Of a stretch of 64,000 bases of DNA, positions 51,943 through 59,752 are shown one piece after another. Position numbers and translations under genes: made by a program. This stretch comes from Hominenteromicrobium sp900549945 (lineage in GTDB: Bacteria; Bacillota; Clostridia; Oscillospirales; Acutalibacteraceae): positions 1-64,000 of the forward strand of contig CABRNK010000001.1 of assembly GCA_902472305.1 (NCBI GenBank), written 5' to 3'. The notes under the pieces are model-generated. The model saw only the letters and a list, made by a program, of their open reading frames with translations. It was not told the DNA's origin and ran no database searches. Within the stretch, counting starts at the first letter, position 1. The number at the start of each line of letters is the position of its first letter.

Positions 51943-52079
51943 TAAGCGCGCGCAGTGAGGAACAGTTTGTACACCCCGGCGAAATCGCTTCTGGCTTTCT
52001 CTTGCTATAGCGGCGGAGGGATGGGCTTCTTTGGCATATGGAAAAGGATTTGATGTTCGAGATTTGAAGGAGGAACGTT

Positions 52080-52511
52080 ATGCAGATTCAGCAGTTATCG
52101 GTTTTTATTGAAAATAAGCCCGGCCGCCTCGCGGAGATCACCGAGGTTTTGGCGGAGGCCGAGGTGGACATCCGTGCGATCTCTGTGGCGGATACGAGCG
52201 ATTTCGGTATCCTGCGCGTGATCGTAGACCGCCCGAAGGAGGCGGTGATCGCGCTCAAGGAGCACGGCATGACGGTTTCGCTGACGAACGTGCTCGCCGT
52301 CGGCATATCCGACGAGAAGGGCGCGTTCGCGAAGGTGATCCGCGTGCTGGCGAACGCCGGCATCGACGTGGAATACATCTACGCGTTTGTCAGCCGCGAC
52401 AAGGGCAAGGCGTACGTGATCATCCGCACGGATAAGAGCGCCCGCGCCGCCGAGGTGCTGACGGAAAAGGGCGTCGAGCTGCTCACCGCCGAGGCGCTTT
52501 ACAATATGTGA
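52080..52511 (+). CDS. Tandem ACT domain protein
   Basis: A 143-residue protein made of two ACT modules (about 1-68 and 69-143). The first contains SVFIENKPGRLAEITEVLAEAEVDIRAISVAD and the second has KVIRVLANAGIDVEYIYAF. ACT domains bind amino acids. Stand-alone pairs of this type commonly accompany IorAB/PaaK operons and may sense aromatic amino acids or regulate the enzymes. GAAGGAGG precedes the ATG. It is the last gene of the operon, separated from paaK by the tandem repeat. Confidence 0.92.
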   Translation: MQIQQLSVFIENKPGRLAEITEVLAEAEVDIRAISVADTSDFGILRVIVDRPKEAVIALKEHGMTVSLTNVLAVGISDEKGAFAKVIRVLANAGIDVEYIYAFVSRDKGKAYVIIRTDKSARAAEVLTEKGVELLTAEALYNM

Positions 52512-52536
52512 GTTTTCGCACAGGCGAATTAAACGG

Positions 52537-52576
52537 AGCCCCCCGCAGACTTTAAGTCCGCGGGGGCTTGATGTTT
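52537..52576 (+). terminator. Terminator after ACT gene
   Basis: AGCCCCCCGCAGACTT pairs with AGTCCGCGGGGGCTT with few mismatches, followed by TTGATGTTT. Confidence 0.75.
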
Positions 52577-52748
52577 ACACGATCTCCTGCTCAAGCGTCA
52601 AAAAAATTTCGTCGTCGAAAAACTCTGTGATCGTGATTTCGAGGCCGTCGCACAGCTTTTTGATGGTCAGGATCGAGAGATCCTTGCGCTTTGGATCCAT
52701 CATGCTGTAAACCGTGGACGGCGTGATTACGGCGCTTGCATTTGTAAA
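52575..52748 (-). pseudogene. 5'-truncated XRE family regulator
   Basis: The minus strand encodes 57 residues matching the C-terminal two-thirds of a small XRE/Cro-type helix-turn-helix protein. They start at FTNASAV and continue through PSTVYSMMDPKRKDLSILTIKKLCDGL to FFDDEIFLTLEQEIV and a stop. The recognition helix is present. The first helices and start codon are absent, and upstream sequence in all frames is unrelated. The break lies about 20-30 bp before the phage-side terminator, so it probably records an insertion or deletion at the element's edge. Confidence 0.72.
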
Positions 52749-52770
52749 GCGTAAAAAGCAGTAAGAGCAG

Positions 52771-52847
52771 AGAGCTCGGTGGGGTCAAAGTCTGCCGGGC
52801 TCTTTTTTTGAAAATTTTTGAAAAGTTTCCCTTTTCAGGGAAACTTT
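52771..52847 (+). terminator. Two terminator-like hairpins at the element boundary
   Basis: AGAGCTCGG with CCGGGCTCT then seven T (52771-52808), followed by AAAGTTTCCC with GGGAAACTTT (52822-52847) and a T-run at 52853. The further stretch to 53044 is very GC-rich, with no convincing gene or promoter. Confidence 0.75.
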
Positions 52848-53044
52848 CTGCGTTTTTTGGGGGATTAGTGAGGGGACTTTTCGGCGGGGCGGCCTTGCGG
52901 GCGGAATTTCGGCGCGGTTTTCCGGCGGAGCGGGCGAGACGCCGGCGCTTTGTGCGGAACTGCGGGCGGGGCCCGGGTGGGGCGGACGCCGCGGGCCGGA
53001 ACGCCGGGGGAAACTTCAAAATTTTTGGACGGAGGTGGTCATCC

Positions 53045-53359
53045 ATGCAGGAGCAGACGGCGCTGGAGGGGTTCCGGCAGCTGGCGTTCGGCGACATCCG
53101 CGACGCGGTGAAGCTGCTTTTCTGCGACGAGCTGAATACCCGAGCGCTGCGGAAAATGAATCTTTTCGCGGTGTCGGAGATCCGCAGGCCGAAGGGCGGC
53201 GGGATGGAGATCCGGTTTTTCGACCGGCTCGAGGCGCTGCGGCTTTTGAGCGAGCTGGAAAGCGCGGACGGCGGCGCGGACGGGCTGCTGCGGGCGATCG
53301 AGGCCGGGGCGGCGGCGCTCGGGGAAAAGGATGCCGGAAAGGGCGGTGCGCAGCCGTGA
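53045..53359 (+). CDS. Phage terminase small subunit-like protein
   Basis: A 104-residue protein directly before the large terminase. The segments LAFGDIRDAVKLLF, LFAVSEIRRPKGGGMEIRFFDRLEALRLL match the short terminase small subunits of clostridial PBSX-like prophages, which recognise packaging DNA. GGAGGTGG lies upstream of the ATG at 53045. The stop overlaps the GTG start of the next gene (GTGA), giving coupled translation. Confidence 0.8.
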   Translation: MQEQTALEGFRQLAFGDIRDAVKLLFCDELNTRALRKMNLFAVSEIRRPKGGGMEIRFFDRLEALRLLSELESADGGADGLLRAIEAGAAALGEKDAGKGGAQP

Positions 53360-54627
53360 GGGCGATGCCGTTTTCCGAAAAGCAGATGCGCGTGCTCTGC
53401 TGGTGGGGCGAGAAAAGCCCGCACCGGGAGAAAACGGCCGTCATCTGCGACGGCGCGGTGCGCAGCGGCAAGACCATGTGCATGGGGCTTTCGTTTTTCC
53501 TGTGGGCGATGTCGCGTTTTTCGGGCGTGAGCTTTGCGGTGTGCGGCAAGACGATCCGTTCTGTGCGGCGCAACGTGCTCGTGGAGCTGCTGCCGCTTTT
53601 GCGGAGCATGGGCTTTGCGGCGCGGGCGCGGTATTCGGAAAACCTCGTGACGCTGCGCTTTCGCGGGCGGGAAAACCGCTTTTACCTGTTCGGCGGGCGG
53701 GATGAATCGAGCGCGGCGCTGATTCAGGGCATGACGCTCGGCGGCATCCTGTTCGACGAGGTGGCGCTGATGCCGCGGTCGTTTGTGGAGCAGGGCGTTG
53801 CGCGCTGCTCTCTGCCGGGGGCGCGGCTGTGGTTCAACTGCAACCCGGAGCACCCGCAGCACTGGTTTTACCGCGAGTGGATTTTGAAGGCGGAGAGCCG
53901 CAATGCGCTGTACCTGCACTTCACGATGGAGGACAACCCCGGCCTGAGCCGCGCGGTGCAGCAGCGCTACCGGCGGATGTTCACGGGCGTGTTTTACAGT
54001 CGGTTCATCGAGGGGAAATGGGTGGCGGCGAGCGGGCTTGTATACCCGTTTGCGCCGGAACTTTTGTGCGCCGCGCCGCCGGCGGGGGCGGAGCGCTACG
54101 CGGTTTCGATCGACTACGGCACGGTAAACCCAACCTCGATGGGACTTTGGGCGCACAGCGGCGGCGTGTGGTATCGCATCGACGAATACTACTACGACGC
54201 GCGGCAGGTGGGGCAGCGCCGTACCGACGAGGAGCATTTCCGCGGTTTTCTGCGCCTTATTGAGGGCCGTGCGCCGGAGACGGTAGTGTGCGACCCCTCG
54301 GCCGCGAGCTTCATCGAGCTGCTGCGGGGCCGGGGCTATGCGGTGACGCCGGCGAGAAACGACGTGCTCAACGGCATCCGCGCGACGGCGACGGCGCTGA
54401 AGAGCGGGCGCATCCGCCTGTGCGCCTGCTGTGCGGACACGGTGCGCGAGCTTTCGCTCTACCGCTGGGCGGACGACGGCGCGCGCGATGTGCCGGTGAA
54501 GGAAAACGACCATGCGATGGATGACATCCGCTATTTCGTCTCGACGGTGCTCCCCGAGCCCGGGCAGTTTGCCTGCGCGGTGGAGCGCCGGACGGGCGGG
54601 GAAGGAGGGAGCTTTTGGGCTTTCTGA
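53356..54627 (+). CDS. Phage terminase large subunit (PBSX type)
   Basis: A 423-residue DNA-packaging motor ATPase and nuclease. The Walker A motif is CDGAVRSGKTMCM (about residue 36), and Walker B is GGILFDEVALMP. The C-terminal RNase H-like nuclease shows VSIDYGTVNPTS, VVCDPSAASF and NDHAMDDIRYF, so the acidic metal-binding residues look intact. The GTG at 53356 overlaps the previous stop. The ATG at 53365 is an alternative start. Confidence 0.93.
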   Translation: MRAMPFSEKQMRVLCWWGEKSPHREKTAVICDGAVRSGKTMCMGLSFFLWAMSRFSGVSFAVCGKTIRSVRRNVLVELLPLLRSMGFAARARYSENLVTLRFRGRENRFYLFGGRDESSAALIQGMTLGGILFDEVALMPRSFVEQGVARCSLPGARLWFNCNPEHPQHWFYREWILKAESRNALYLHFTMEDNPGLSRAVQQRYRRMFTGVFYSRFIEGKWVAASGLVYPFAPELLCAAPPAGAERYAVSIDYGTVNPTSMGLWAHSGGVWYRIDEYYYDARQVGQRRTDEEHFRGFLRLIEGRAPETVVCDPSAASFIELLRGRGYAVTPARNDVLNGIRATATALKSGRIRLCACCADTVRELSLYRWADDGARDVPVKENDHAMDDIRYFVSTVLPEPGQFACAVERRTGGEGGSFWAF

Positions 54628-55736
54628 AAAAAGGGAAAAAGACCGCCGTTTCGGTGCAGACGCAGGGCGACTGGGCGCCGGTGCTGCCGGTGGCGGCGGG
54701 CGAGCGCGGGCTTTACAGGGCGCTGCGCGAGCAGGTGCCGATCATCGACGCGGCGATCTTCAAGCTCGTGCGCCTTGTGGGCGGCTTTCGGGCGCTCTGC
54801 CCGGACAGGCGCGCCGAGGCGGCGCTCGCGCGCTTTTTGCAGACGGTGCCGGTGAACGGCATGAACCGCGGGGCGGACAGCTTCATTTCGACGTATTTCG
54901 AGCAGCTTTTGACCTACGGCAACGCGGTCGGCGAGATCGTCGTTGCGGACGGGGAGATCCGGGCGCTGTACAACGCCGCGCTGGAGGACCTCGAGATCCG
55001 GCTCGTGTCGCCGCTTGAATCGGGTGTGTTTGTGGTGCGGAGCACGGGGACGGAGCCGTGCCGGTATCCGGAGCTGATTTTGTCCTCAGCGCTGAACCCG
55101 CCGCCGGGCAGCGCGCGGGGCACGTCGATTTTGAAGAGCCTGCCGTTTGTCAGCGAGGTTCTGCTGCGCATTTACCGGACGATCGGCATCAACTGGGAGC
55201 GCATGGGCAACGTGCGCTTCGCCGTGACCTGCAAGAACGAGGGTTATGTGAACGCGGGCGACCGCGCCGGGCAGCTCGCCGAGGAGTGGAGCCGCGCGAT
55301 GCGCGGCCCGGGCGTGAGCGATTTCGTGGCGGTGGGCGACGTTTCGATCCGCGCGATCGGGGCGGACGGGCAGCAGATGGAGAGCGACGTGCCGGTGCGG
55401 CAGATGCTCGAGCAGATCGTCGCGAAGCTCGGCGTGCCGCCGTTCCTTTTGGGGCTTTCGTGGTCCTCGACGGAACGCATGTCGAGTCAGCAGGCGGACA
55501 TGCTCACGAGCGAGCTGACCGCGTACCGGCGCATTTTGGAGCCGGTGCTTTTGAAGATCTGCCGCACGTGGCTCCGGCTGAACGGCTTCTCGGACGCGGT
55601 TGAGATCGACTGGGACGAGATCACGATGCAGGACGAGGTGGACCACGCGAACGCGGCGTACCTGATGGCGCGCACGGCGGCGCTGGAAAAAGAGGGGCAG
55701 GTCGGAAGCCTGCCTGAAGAAGGAGGGGTTCAATGA
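54615..55736 (+). CDS. Phage portal protein
   Basis: A 373-residue portal protein, the dodecameric ring through which DNA enters the capsid. QVPIIDAAIFKLVRLVGGF near the start, TYGNAVGEIVV, KLGVPPFLLGLSW and the late QADMLTSELTAYRRILEPVL fit the XkdE-like family. The TTG start at 54615 follows GAAGGAGGG and overlaps the terminase end by 13 bp. The ATGA at its end couples it to the next gene. Confidence 0.88.
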   Translation: MGFLKKGKKTAVSVQTQGDWAPVLPVAAGERGLYRALREQVPIIDAAIFKLVRLVGGFRALCPDRRAEAALARFLQTVPVNGMNRGADSFISTYFEQLLTYGNAVGEIVVADGEIRALYNAALEDLEIRLVSPLESGVFVVRSTGTEPCRYPELILSSALNPPPGSARGTSILKSLPFVSEVLLRIYRTIGINWERMGNVRFAVTCKNEGYVNAGDRAGQLAEEWSRAMRGPGVSDFVAVGDVSIRAIGADGQQMESDVPVRQMLEQIVAKLGVPPFLLGLSWSSTERMSSQQADMLTSELTAYRRILEPVLLKICRTWLRLNGFSDAVEIDWDEITMQDEVDHANAAYLMARTAALEKEGQVGSLPEEGGVQ

Positions 55737-56698
55737 ACGGCATAATTGAAAAGGGCGCGGGCTCTGCGGACAGCGGCGCGCTCGAGCGCATCAACCGCTA
55801 CACGCGCCGCCCGTACAAAGCGGAGGAGGTGTACACATTTTCTGTCGTGCTCTGCGACAACGAGGTGGACCGCGACTACGAGTGCTTCACGCGGGGCGCG
55901 CTCAAAAAGCTGGCGGTGCTCTTTGAGGGCAAAACGGGACTGCTCGACCACGAGCGCACGAGCCGCGGGCAGTCGGCGCGCATCTATGCGGCGCAGGTGA
56001 AGGATTTTCCGGAAAAGCGGACCGCGCGCGGCGAGCCGTACGCCCAGCTTACGGCGCAGGCGTACGTGCCGAAAAATGCGGAGACGGCGGCCTTTATCGA
56101 GTCGATCGAGAGCGGCATCCGCAAGGAGGTGAGCGTCGGCTGCGCGGTCGCGAAGCGCACGTGCTCGGTCTGCGGCGCGGCAGACTGCGCGCACCAGCGC
56201 GGGCGGCTCTACGACGGGGAGCGCTGCGTGCGCATTCTCGACGAGCCGACCGACGCGTACGAGTTTTCGTTCGTCGCGGTGCCGGCCCAGCGTGCGGCGG
56301 GCGTTGTGAAGCGCTTTTCCGGCATGCCGGAGAGCGGGGAGAGGATCGGCTCGGTCGGCGCGCTTTTGAAGGCGCTCGAAACGGGGGACGCGCCCGCGGC
56401 GCTGGACGGCGGCCTGACGGCGGAGCTGCGCGCGCTCGAGAAGCGCGCGGCCTGCGGCGACCGCTACCGCGAGACGCTGAGCGCGCGCATCCGAAAACTG
56501 AGCGCCGTCGCACAGCCGGAGATCGGCGCGGCGCTTCTTGATTCGATCGTCAAGGGGCTTTCGATCGAGGGACTTGAGGAGATGGCGCAGGCGCTGCACC
56601 GCATGGCGGGTGCGAAGATGCCGGTCACGCCGCAGCTTGCGGGAAGAAGCGCGGAAAAAACCGAAAACGCGGCGGACGACCGCGCGTTTTATATCTGA
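55733..56698 (+). CDS. Prohead protease/scaffold-like protein
   Basis: A 321-residue protein in the position of XkdF. VVLCDNEVDRDYECFTRGALKKL, LLDHERTSRGQSARI and RKEVSVGC recall the His and Ser blocks of capsid maturation proteases. The C-terminal half is helical and could be the scaffold. An unusual CSVCGAADCAHQRG cluster (about residues 143-156) looks like a zinc knuckle. It starts within ATGA of the portal stop, after AAGGAGGGG. The function is inferred from order and motif blocks. Confidence 0.78.
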   Translation: MNGIIEKGAGSADSGALERINRYTRRPYKAEEVYTFSVVLCDNEVDRDYECFTRGALKKLAVLFEGKTGLLDHERTSRGQSARIYAAQVKDFPEKRTARGEPYAQLTAQAYVPKNAETAAFIESIESGIRKEVSVGCAVAKRTCSVCGAADCAHQRGRLYDGERCVRILDEPTDAYEFSFVAVPAQRAAGVVKRFSGMPESGERIGSVGALLKALETGDAPAALDGGLTAELRALEKRAACGDRYRETLSARIRKLSAVAQPEIGAALLDSIVKGLSIEGLEEMAQALHRMAGAKMPVTPQLAGRSAEKTENAADDRAFYI

Positions 56699-56713
56699 GA
56701 GGAGAGAAAATCG

Positions 56714-57730
56714 ATGGCATTTGAAAACATCACACTCGAAAAGGGCATGTACGGCGTGCCCGGCAAGAGCTTCACGCAGGTGCTCGAGGAGCTCGATGAT
56801 TCGCACAATTACGCGGGGACGCCGATGGCGGCGCTCGACGCCTACCAGCGCCAGCTCAAGCGCTTCGGCATTAAGGTGAGCGGCCCGGGCTGCGACACGG
56901 TGGAGAAGTTCTTCACTTCTTCACAGAGCGCGGCGCTGTTTCCGGAATACGTGGCCCGCGCGGTCAAGCAGGGCATGGAGATCGTGAACCACCTGCCCGA
57001 CATGGTGGCGACCGTCACGATGGTGAACGGGCTCGATTACCGCACGATTCAGGCCACGACCGGGGAGAGCGAGAAGACCGCCGACCCGGTGAAGGAGGGC
57101 GAAAAGCTGCCCGAGACGGTCATTAAGACGAGCGGCTCGCTCGTGACGCTCCACAAGCGCGGGCGCTTGCTCTCGAGCTCGTACGAGGCGCTGCGCTTCC
57201 ACAAACTCGACCTGTTCACGGTGATGCTGCGCCAGATTGGCGCGTACATCGCGCGCCAGCAGATGAACGACGCGGCAAATGTGCTCCTGAAGGGGGACGG
57301 AGGCACGGGAAGCACGGGCATCACGGTGAAAACGCTTTCGGCGGCACCGACCTACGACGATCTTGTCGCGCTTTGGGGTGCGCTTTCCCCGTACAGCCTG
57401 ACGACGCTGCTTGTCGGGACGGACGCCTTGCAGGCGCTTTTGAAGCTCGCGGAATTTAAGGACGCGCAGGCGGGCCAGAGCTTTCACGGCACGGGCAGGC
57501 TGATCACGCCGCTCGGCGCAACGCTCGTGCACGTGCCGGCGATGGACGGCAAGACGCTCATTGGCCTCGACAAGAGCTGCACGCTCGAGATGGTGCAGGC
57601 GGGCGAGGTCATCACCGACTACGACAAGCTGATCGACCGCCAGATGGAGCGCGCGGGCATCAGCGCGATCACGGGTTTCGCGCAGCTTGTGGCCGATGCG
57701 GCGCAGGGTCTTGCCTATACGGCGGGCTGA
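56714..57730 (+). CDS. Phage major capsid protein
   Basis: A 338-residue coat protein of probable HK97 fold. The N-terminal ~60 residues are charged and helical. The middle carries KTSGSLVTLHKRGRLLSSSYEALRF and LRQIGAYIARQQMNDAANVLLKG, a spine-helix-like stretch. The C-terminal region has TLVHVPAMDGKTLIGLDKSCTLEM, as in XkdG-type capsids. GAGAGGAGAG precedes the ATG. Reading frame and conserved blocks are intact, arguing against simple decay. Confidence 0.88.
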   Translation: MAFENITLEKGMYGVPGKSFTQVLEELDDSHNYAGTPMAALDAYQRQLKRFGIKVSGPGCDTVEKFFTSSQSAALFPEYVARAVKQGMEIVNHLPDMVATVTMVNGLDYRTIQATTGESEKTADPVKEGEKLPETVIKTSGSLVTLHKRGRLLSSSYEALRFHKLDLFTVMLRQIGAYIARQQMNDAANVLLKGDGGTGSTGITVKTLSAAPTYDDLVALWGALSPYSLTTLLVGTDALQALLKLAEFKDAQAGQSFHGTGRLITPLGATLVHVPAMDGKTLIGLDKSCTLEMVQAGEVITDYDKLIDRQMERAGISAITGFAQLVADAAQGLAYTAG

Positions 57731-57808
57731 GTTTTTCCCTGCTTGCCGCTTCGCTGCGGCGGGGCGGCATGCCGCGGGGACTTACAGCCTGAGAAAGGAG
57801 CGATGGAA

Positions 57809-58171
57809 ATGGACGGAGATGCTGTGCTCGCGCGGCTTGTGCTTTTGACGGAGGACGACCGCACGGCACTTTTGGAGACGCTCGCGGGCGACGCGGTGCG
57901 CGTGCTGGAAAGCCGCCTGCACTGCACGGAGGCGGAGAAGGCGGCACAGGCACAGGCGCTCGAGGCCGCGGCCGCGGCGTATGCTGCGTATCAGCTCGCG
58001 CTGGTCGATGCCGCGTGCGCGCCGGACAGCCTGACCGCCGGAGACGTGCGCGCCGAATACAAGAACAACTGCGCCCGCGCGCTCGAATACTACAGGGCGT
58101 GCGCCGCGGCGGTCTGCGGCCTGTCCGACGGCGGCTTTTACTTTGGCGGGGTGCGTGCATGGGAAGGATGA
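57809..58171 (+). CDS. Head-tail connector-like protein
   Basis: A 120-residue, mainly helical acidic protein following the capsid gene, in the position of XkdH or gp6-like connectors. Two helical stretches (DAVLARLVLLTEDDRTALLETLAGDAV; AAAAYAAYQLALVDAAC) and a C-terminal ALEYYRACAAAVCGL are visible. The ATG at 57809 is preferred, 8 bp after AAAGGAG, over the one at 57803. Its end overlaps the next gene. The assignment is from order and size. Confidence 0.65.
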   Translation: MDGDAVLARLVLLTEDDRTALLETLAGDAVRVLESRLHCTEAEKAAQAQALEAAAAAYAAYQLALVDAACAPDSLTAGDVRAEYKNNCARALEYYRACAAAVCGLSDGGFYFGGVRAWEG

Positions 58172-58488
58172 CGCGGCTGTTCCGCCGGGCCGGGCGGGTC
58201 GAGGTGCGCGTGGACGGGACGGTCTACAAGCGCCGCGGCGTCGTTTTTGCGGCCGCGCGGGGCGCGGAGGAGACGGCGCCCGACTTGCGGCGCTGCGGAA
58301 GCGTTCCGTCGCCGCTCTACCGCTACTTCGGCGATGCGGCGGAGCTGCTCGCCGGCGGGGAAGCGACGGTGCAGACGGCACAGGGTCTGTACACAGTGCT
58401 GGAATGCACGCCGGTCGCGGGTGTTCGGGGCCGTGTGTATGTGGAGGCGGTTTTGGAGGAAAGGCGGGAGGCACATGACGGGCAGTGA
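58159..58488 (+). CDS. Small head-completion-like protein
   Basis: A 109-residue beta-rich protein (VEVRVDGTVYKRRGVVFAAAR; GLYTVLECTPVAGVRGRVYVEAVLEER) in the place of phage head-completion or stopper proteins. No motif decides its role. It overlaps both neighbours by about 13 bp, so the head genes are translated as one coupled block. Confidence 0.6.
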   Translation: MGRMTRLFRRAGRVEVRVDGTVYKRRGVVFAAARGAEETAPDLRRCGSVPSPLYRYFGDAAELLAGGEATVQTAQGLYTVLECTPVAGVRGRVYVEAVLEERREAHDGQ

Positions 58489-59152
58489 GCTGGCGGCGGC
58501 GCTTCTGGAGCGGCTGCGGGAGGCGCTGCCGCAGGCTGAGGTGCGCGCTGTGTACGACGGGGCGTTTTTCCGCAGGCCGGCGCGGCCCATCGTCTGCGTA
58601 GGGCTTTTGAGCGAGACGATGACAGACGGCGCGGGGAGCGCGAAGCTCGGCGTTTGGCTGTACACGGCGGCGGGAGATTCGGCCGCGCCGCTTTTCGCGG
58701 CGGTCTGCGCGGCGCTCTCCGCACTGCCGTGTACGGTGCGCAGTGTGGCGCGCGGCGAGACGAGATATGACGGCGCGCTGCGGTGCACGGTGACGCCCTG
58801 CACAGTGGAGGCGGCTGTAAACGCGGCGGCGGAGAACCGCGTCGCGGTCGAGATCGGCGGCACCGCCTGCACGGCGGACAGCGTATCGGTGGAGACGGAG
58901 ACAAAAACGCTGCGGTTTGGCTCGGTCGGCGAGGAAAGGCCGCACACGCTCGCCGCCGGGGAGACCGTGTACCGGCTGACGGTAGCGGGGCTTGCGGCGC
59001 CGGAAGCGGTGTTTGCGCTCGAGAGCTTTGCGGTATGCGCGGCGGGCGTGCGGTATGCGCCGTGCGCGTGGAAGCGGCGCGGTGCAGGCAAAGCGGTGAT
59101 TGAGGCCGGCGGTATGCAGCCCGCGGAGGCAGAAACGGAGGCGGGCGCATAG
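58475..59152 (+). CDS. Two-part phage protein, possible tail-terminator fusion
   Basis: A 225-residue protein I do not recognise. Residues 1-105 look like a tail-terminator or minor capsid fold (ELAAALLERLREALP; KLGVWLYTAAGDSAAPLF). Residues 110-205 form a separate beta-rich domain (VAVEIGGTACTADSVSVETETKTLRFGSVG; TVYRLTVAGL). It occupies the exact spot where sheath, tube and tape-measure genes would stand in PBSX-like phages. The C-terminal domain might be a captured tube- or baseplate-like domain, but that is speculation. GGGAGG precedes the ATG. Confidence 0.6.
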   Translation: MTGSELAAALLERLREALPQAEVRAVYDGAFFRRPARPIVCVGLLSETMTDGAGSAKLGVWLYTAAGDSAAPLFAAVCAALSALPCTVRSVARGETRYDGALRCTVTPCTVEAAVNAAAENRVAVEIGGTACTADSVSVETETKTLRFGSVGEERPHTLAAGETVYRLTVAGLAAPEAVFALESFAVCAAGVRYAPCAWKRRGAGKAVIEAGGMQPAEAETEAGA

Positions 59153-59153
59153 T

Positions 59154-59219
59154 ATGAAGGATGAGGAGAAGCCGGCGCGGGCGCTCGCCGATGCGCCCTG
59201 CGCCGGGCGGAAAGAATGA
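59154..59219 (+). CDS. 21-codon open frame coupled to LysM baseplate gene
   Basis: A 21-residue frame (starting MKDEEKPARALADAPC) fills the only gap in this stretch. Its TGA overlaps the next ATG (ATGA). The ribosome-binding site is poor. It may be a leader peptide that couples translation, or a remnant of deleted tail genes. Confidence 0.35.
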   Translation: MKDEEKPARALADAPCAGRKE

Positions 59220-59752
59220 CGGATGGGCTGGTGATGGATATGGCGAACTTGATGGCGATGCGGTTTGGCGCGTTTGAATTCCCGGTAAACCCGGCGGAGC
59301 TCAAGGTGGCGCACAGGGCGCTGCTGCGTGAGAGCGTTGCGCCCGGCGGCGCGGAGCAGGTGCAGCGCGTCGGCGCGTACAAAAGGCGCGTGAGCGGGAA
59401 AGGGTATTTTACTGGCGAGACGGCGATGGCGGATTACCTGCGCCTCGAAGCGCTGTTCGGCACGGTGCAGACGCTGTTTCTGCCCGGCAGGGCGCCGTTT
59501 GAGGCGGTGCTGAGCGAGCTTTCGCTGCTCGGCGTGGAGGCGAAGCAGGTCGTCGGCTACAGCTTCCAGTTTGTCGAGACAGGCGGCGCGCCGTCCGGGC
59601 TTTCGGGCCGCACCTATAGGGCGCGCGGCGGCGAAAGCCTGTGGGATTACGCGTATTTTTCGGGCGTTCCGATCGACGCGCTGGTAAAGGCGAACCGGCA
59701 CATCGCGTGCATCGGCGCGCTGCAGGAGGGAGAGGAGGTGCATATTCCGTGA
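59216..59752 (+). CDS. LysM baseplate protein (XkdP-like)
   Basis: A 178-residue protein with an N-terminal tail-tube-initiator-like domain (FGAFEFPVNPAELKVAHRA; VSGKGYFTGETAMADYLRLEALF) and a C-terminal LysM domain (TYRARGGESLWDYAYFSGVPIDALVKANR). This pair is typical of XkdP/gp53-type baseplate proteins of contractile phages. It begins at the ATGA of the small upstream frame, and its stop overlaps the next GTG. Confidence 0.8.
   Translation: MTDGLVMDMANLMAMRFGAFEFPVNPAELKVAHRALLRESVAPGGAEQVQRVGAYKRRVSGKGYFTGETAMADYLRLEALFGTVQTLFLPGRAPFEAVLSELSLLGVEAKQVVGYSFQFVETGGAPSGLSGRTYRARGGESLWDYAYFSGVPIDALVKANRHIACIGALQEGEEVHIP

Noticed and set aside
51532..51974. Minus-strand open frames over the tandem repeat (repeated AKAKSGFAGDAGYF peptide)
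   Set aside because: The 125-bp period shifts frame at every copy, so the same DNA is read in different frames; there is no start signal. Treated as non-coding repeat.
52860..53044. Extended N-terminus of the small terminase from 52808
   Set aside because: The extra residues are Arg/Gly-rich with no conservation pattern, and the good ribosome-binding site lies before 53045.
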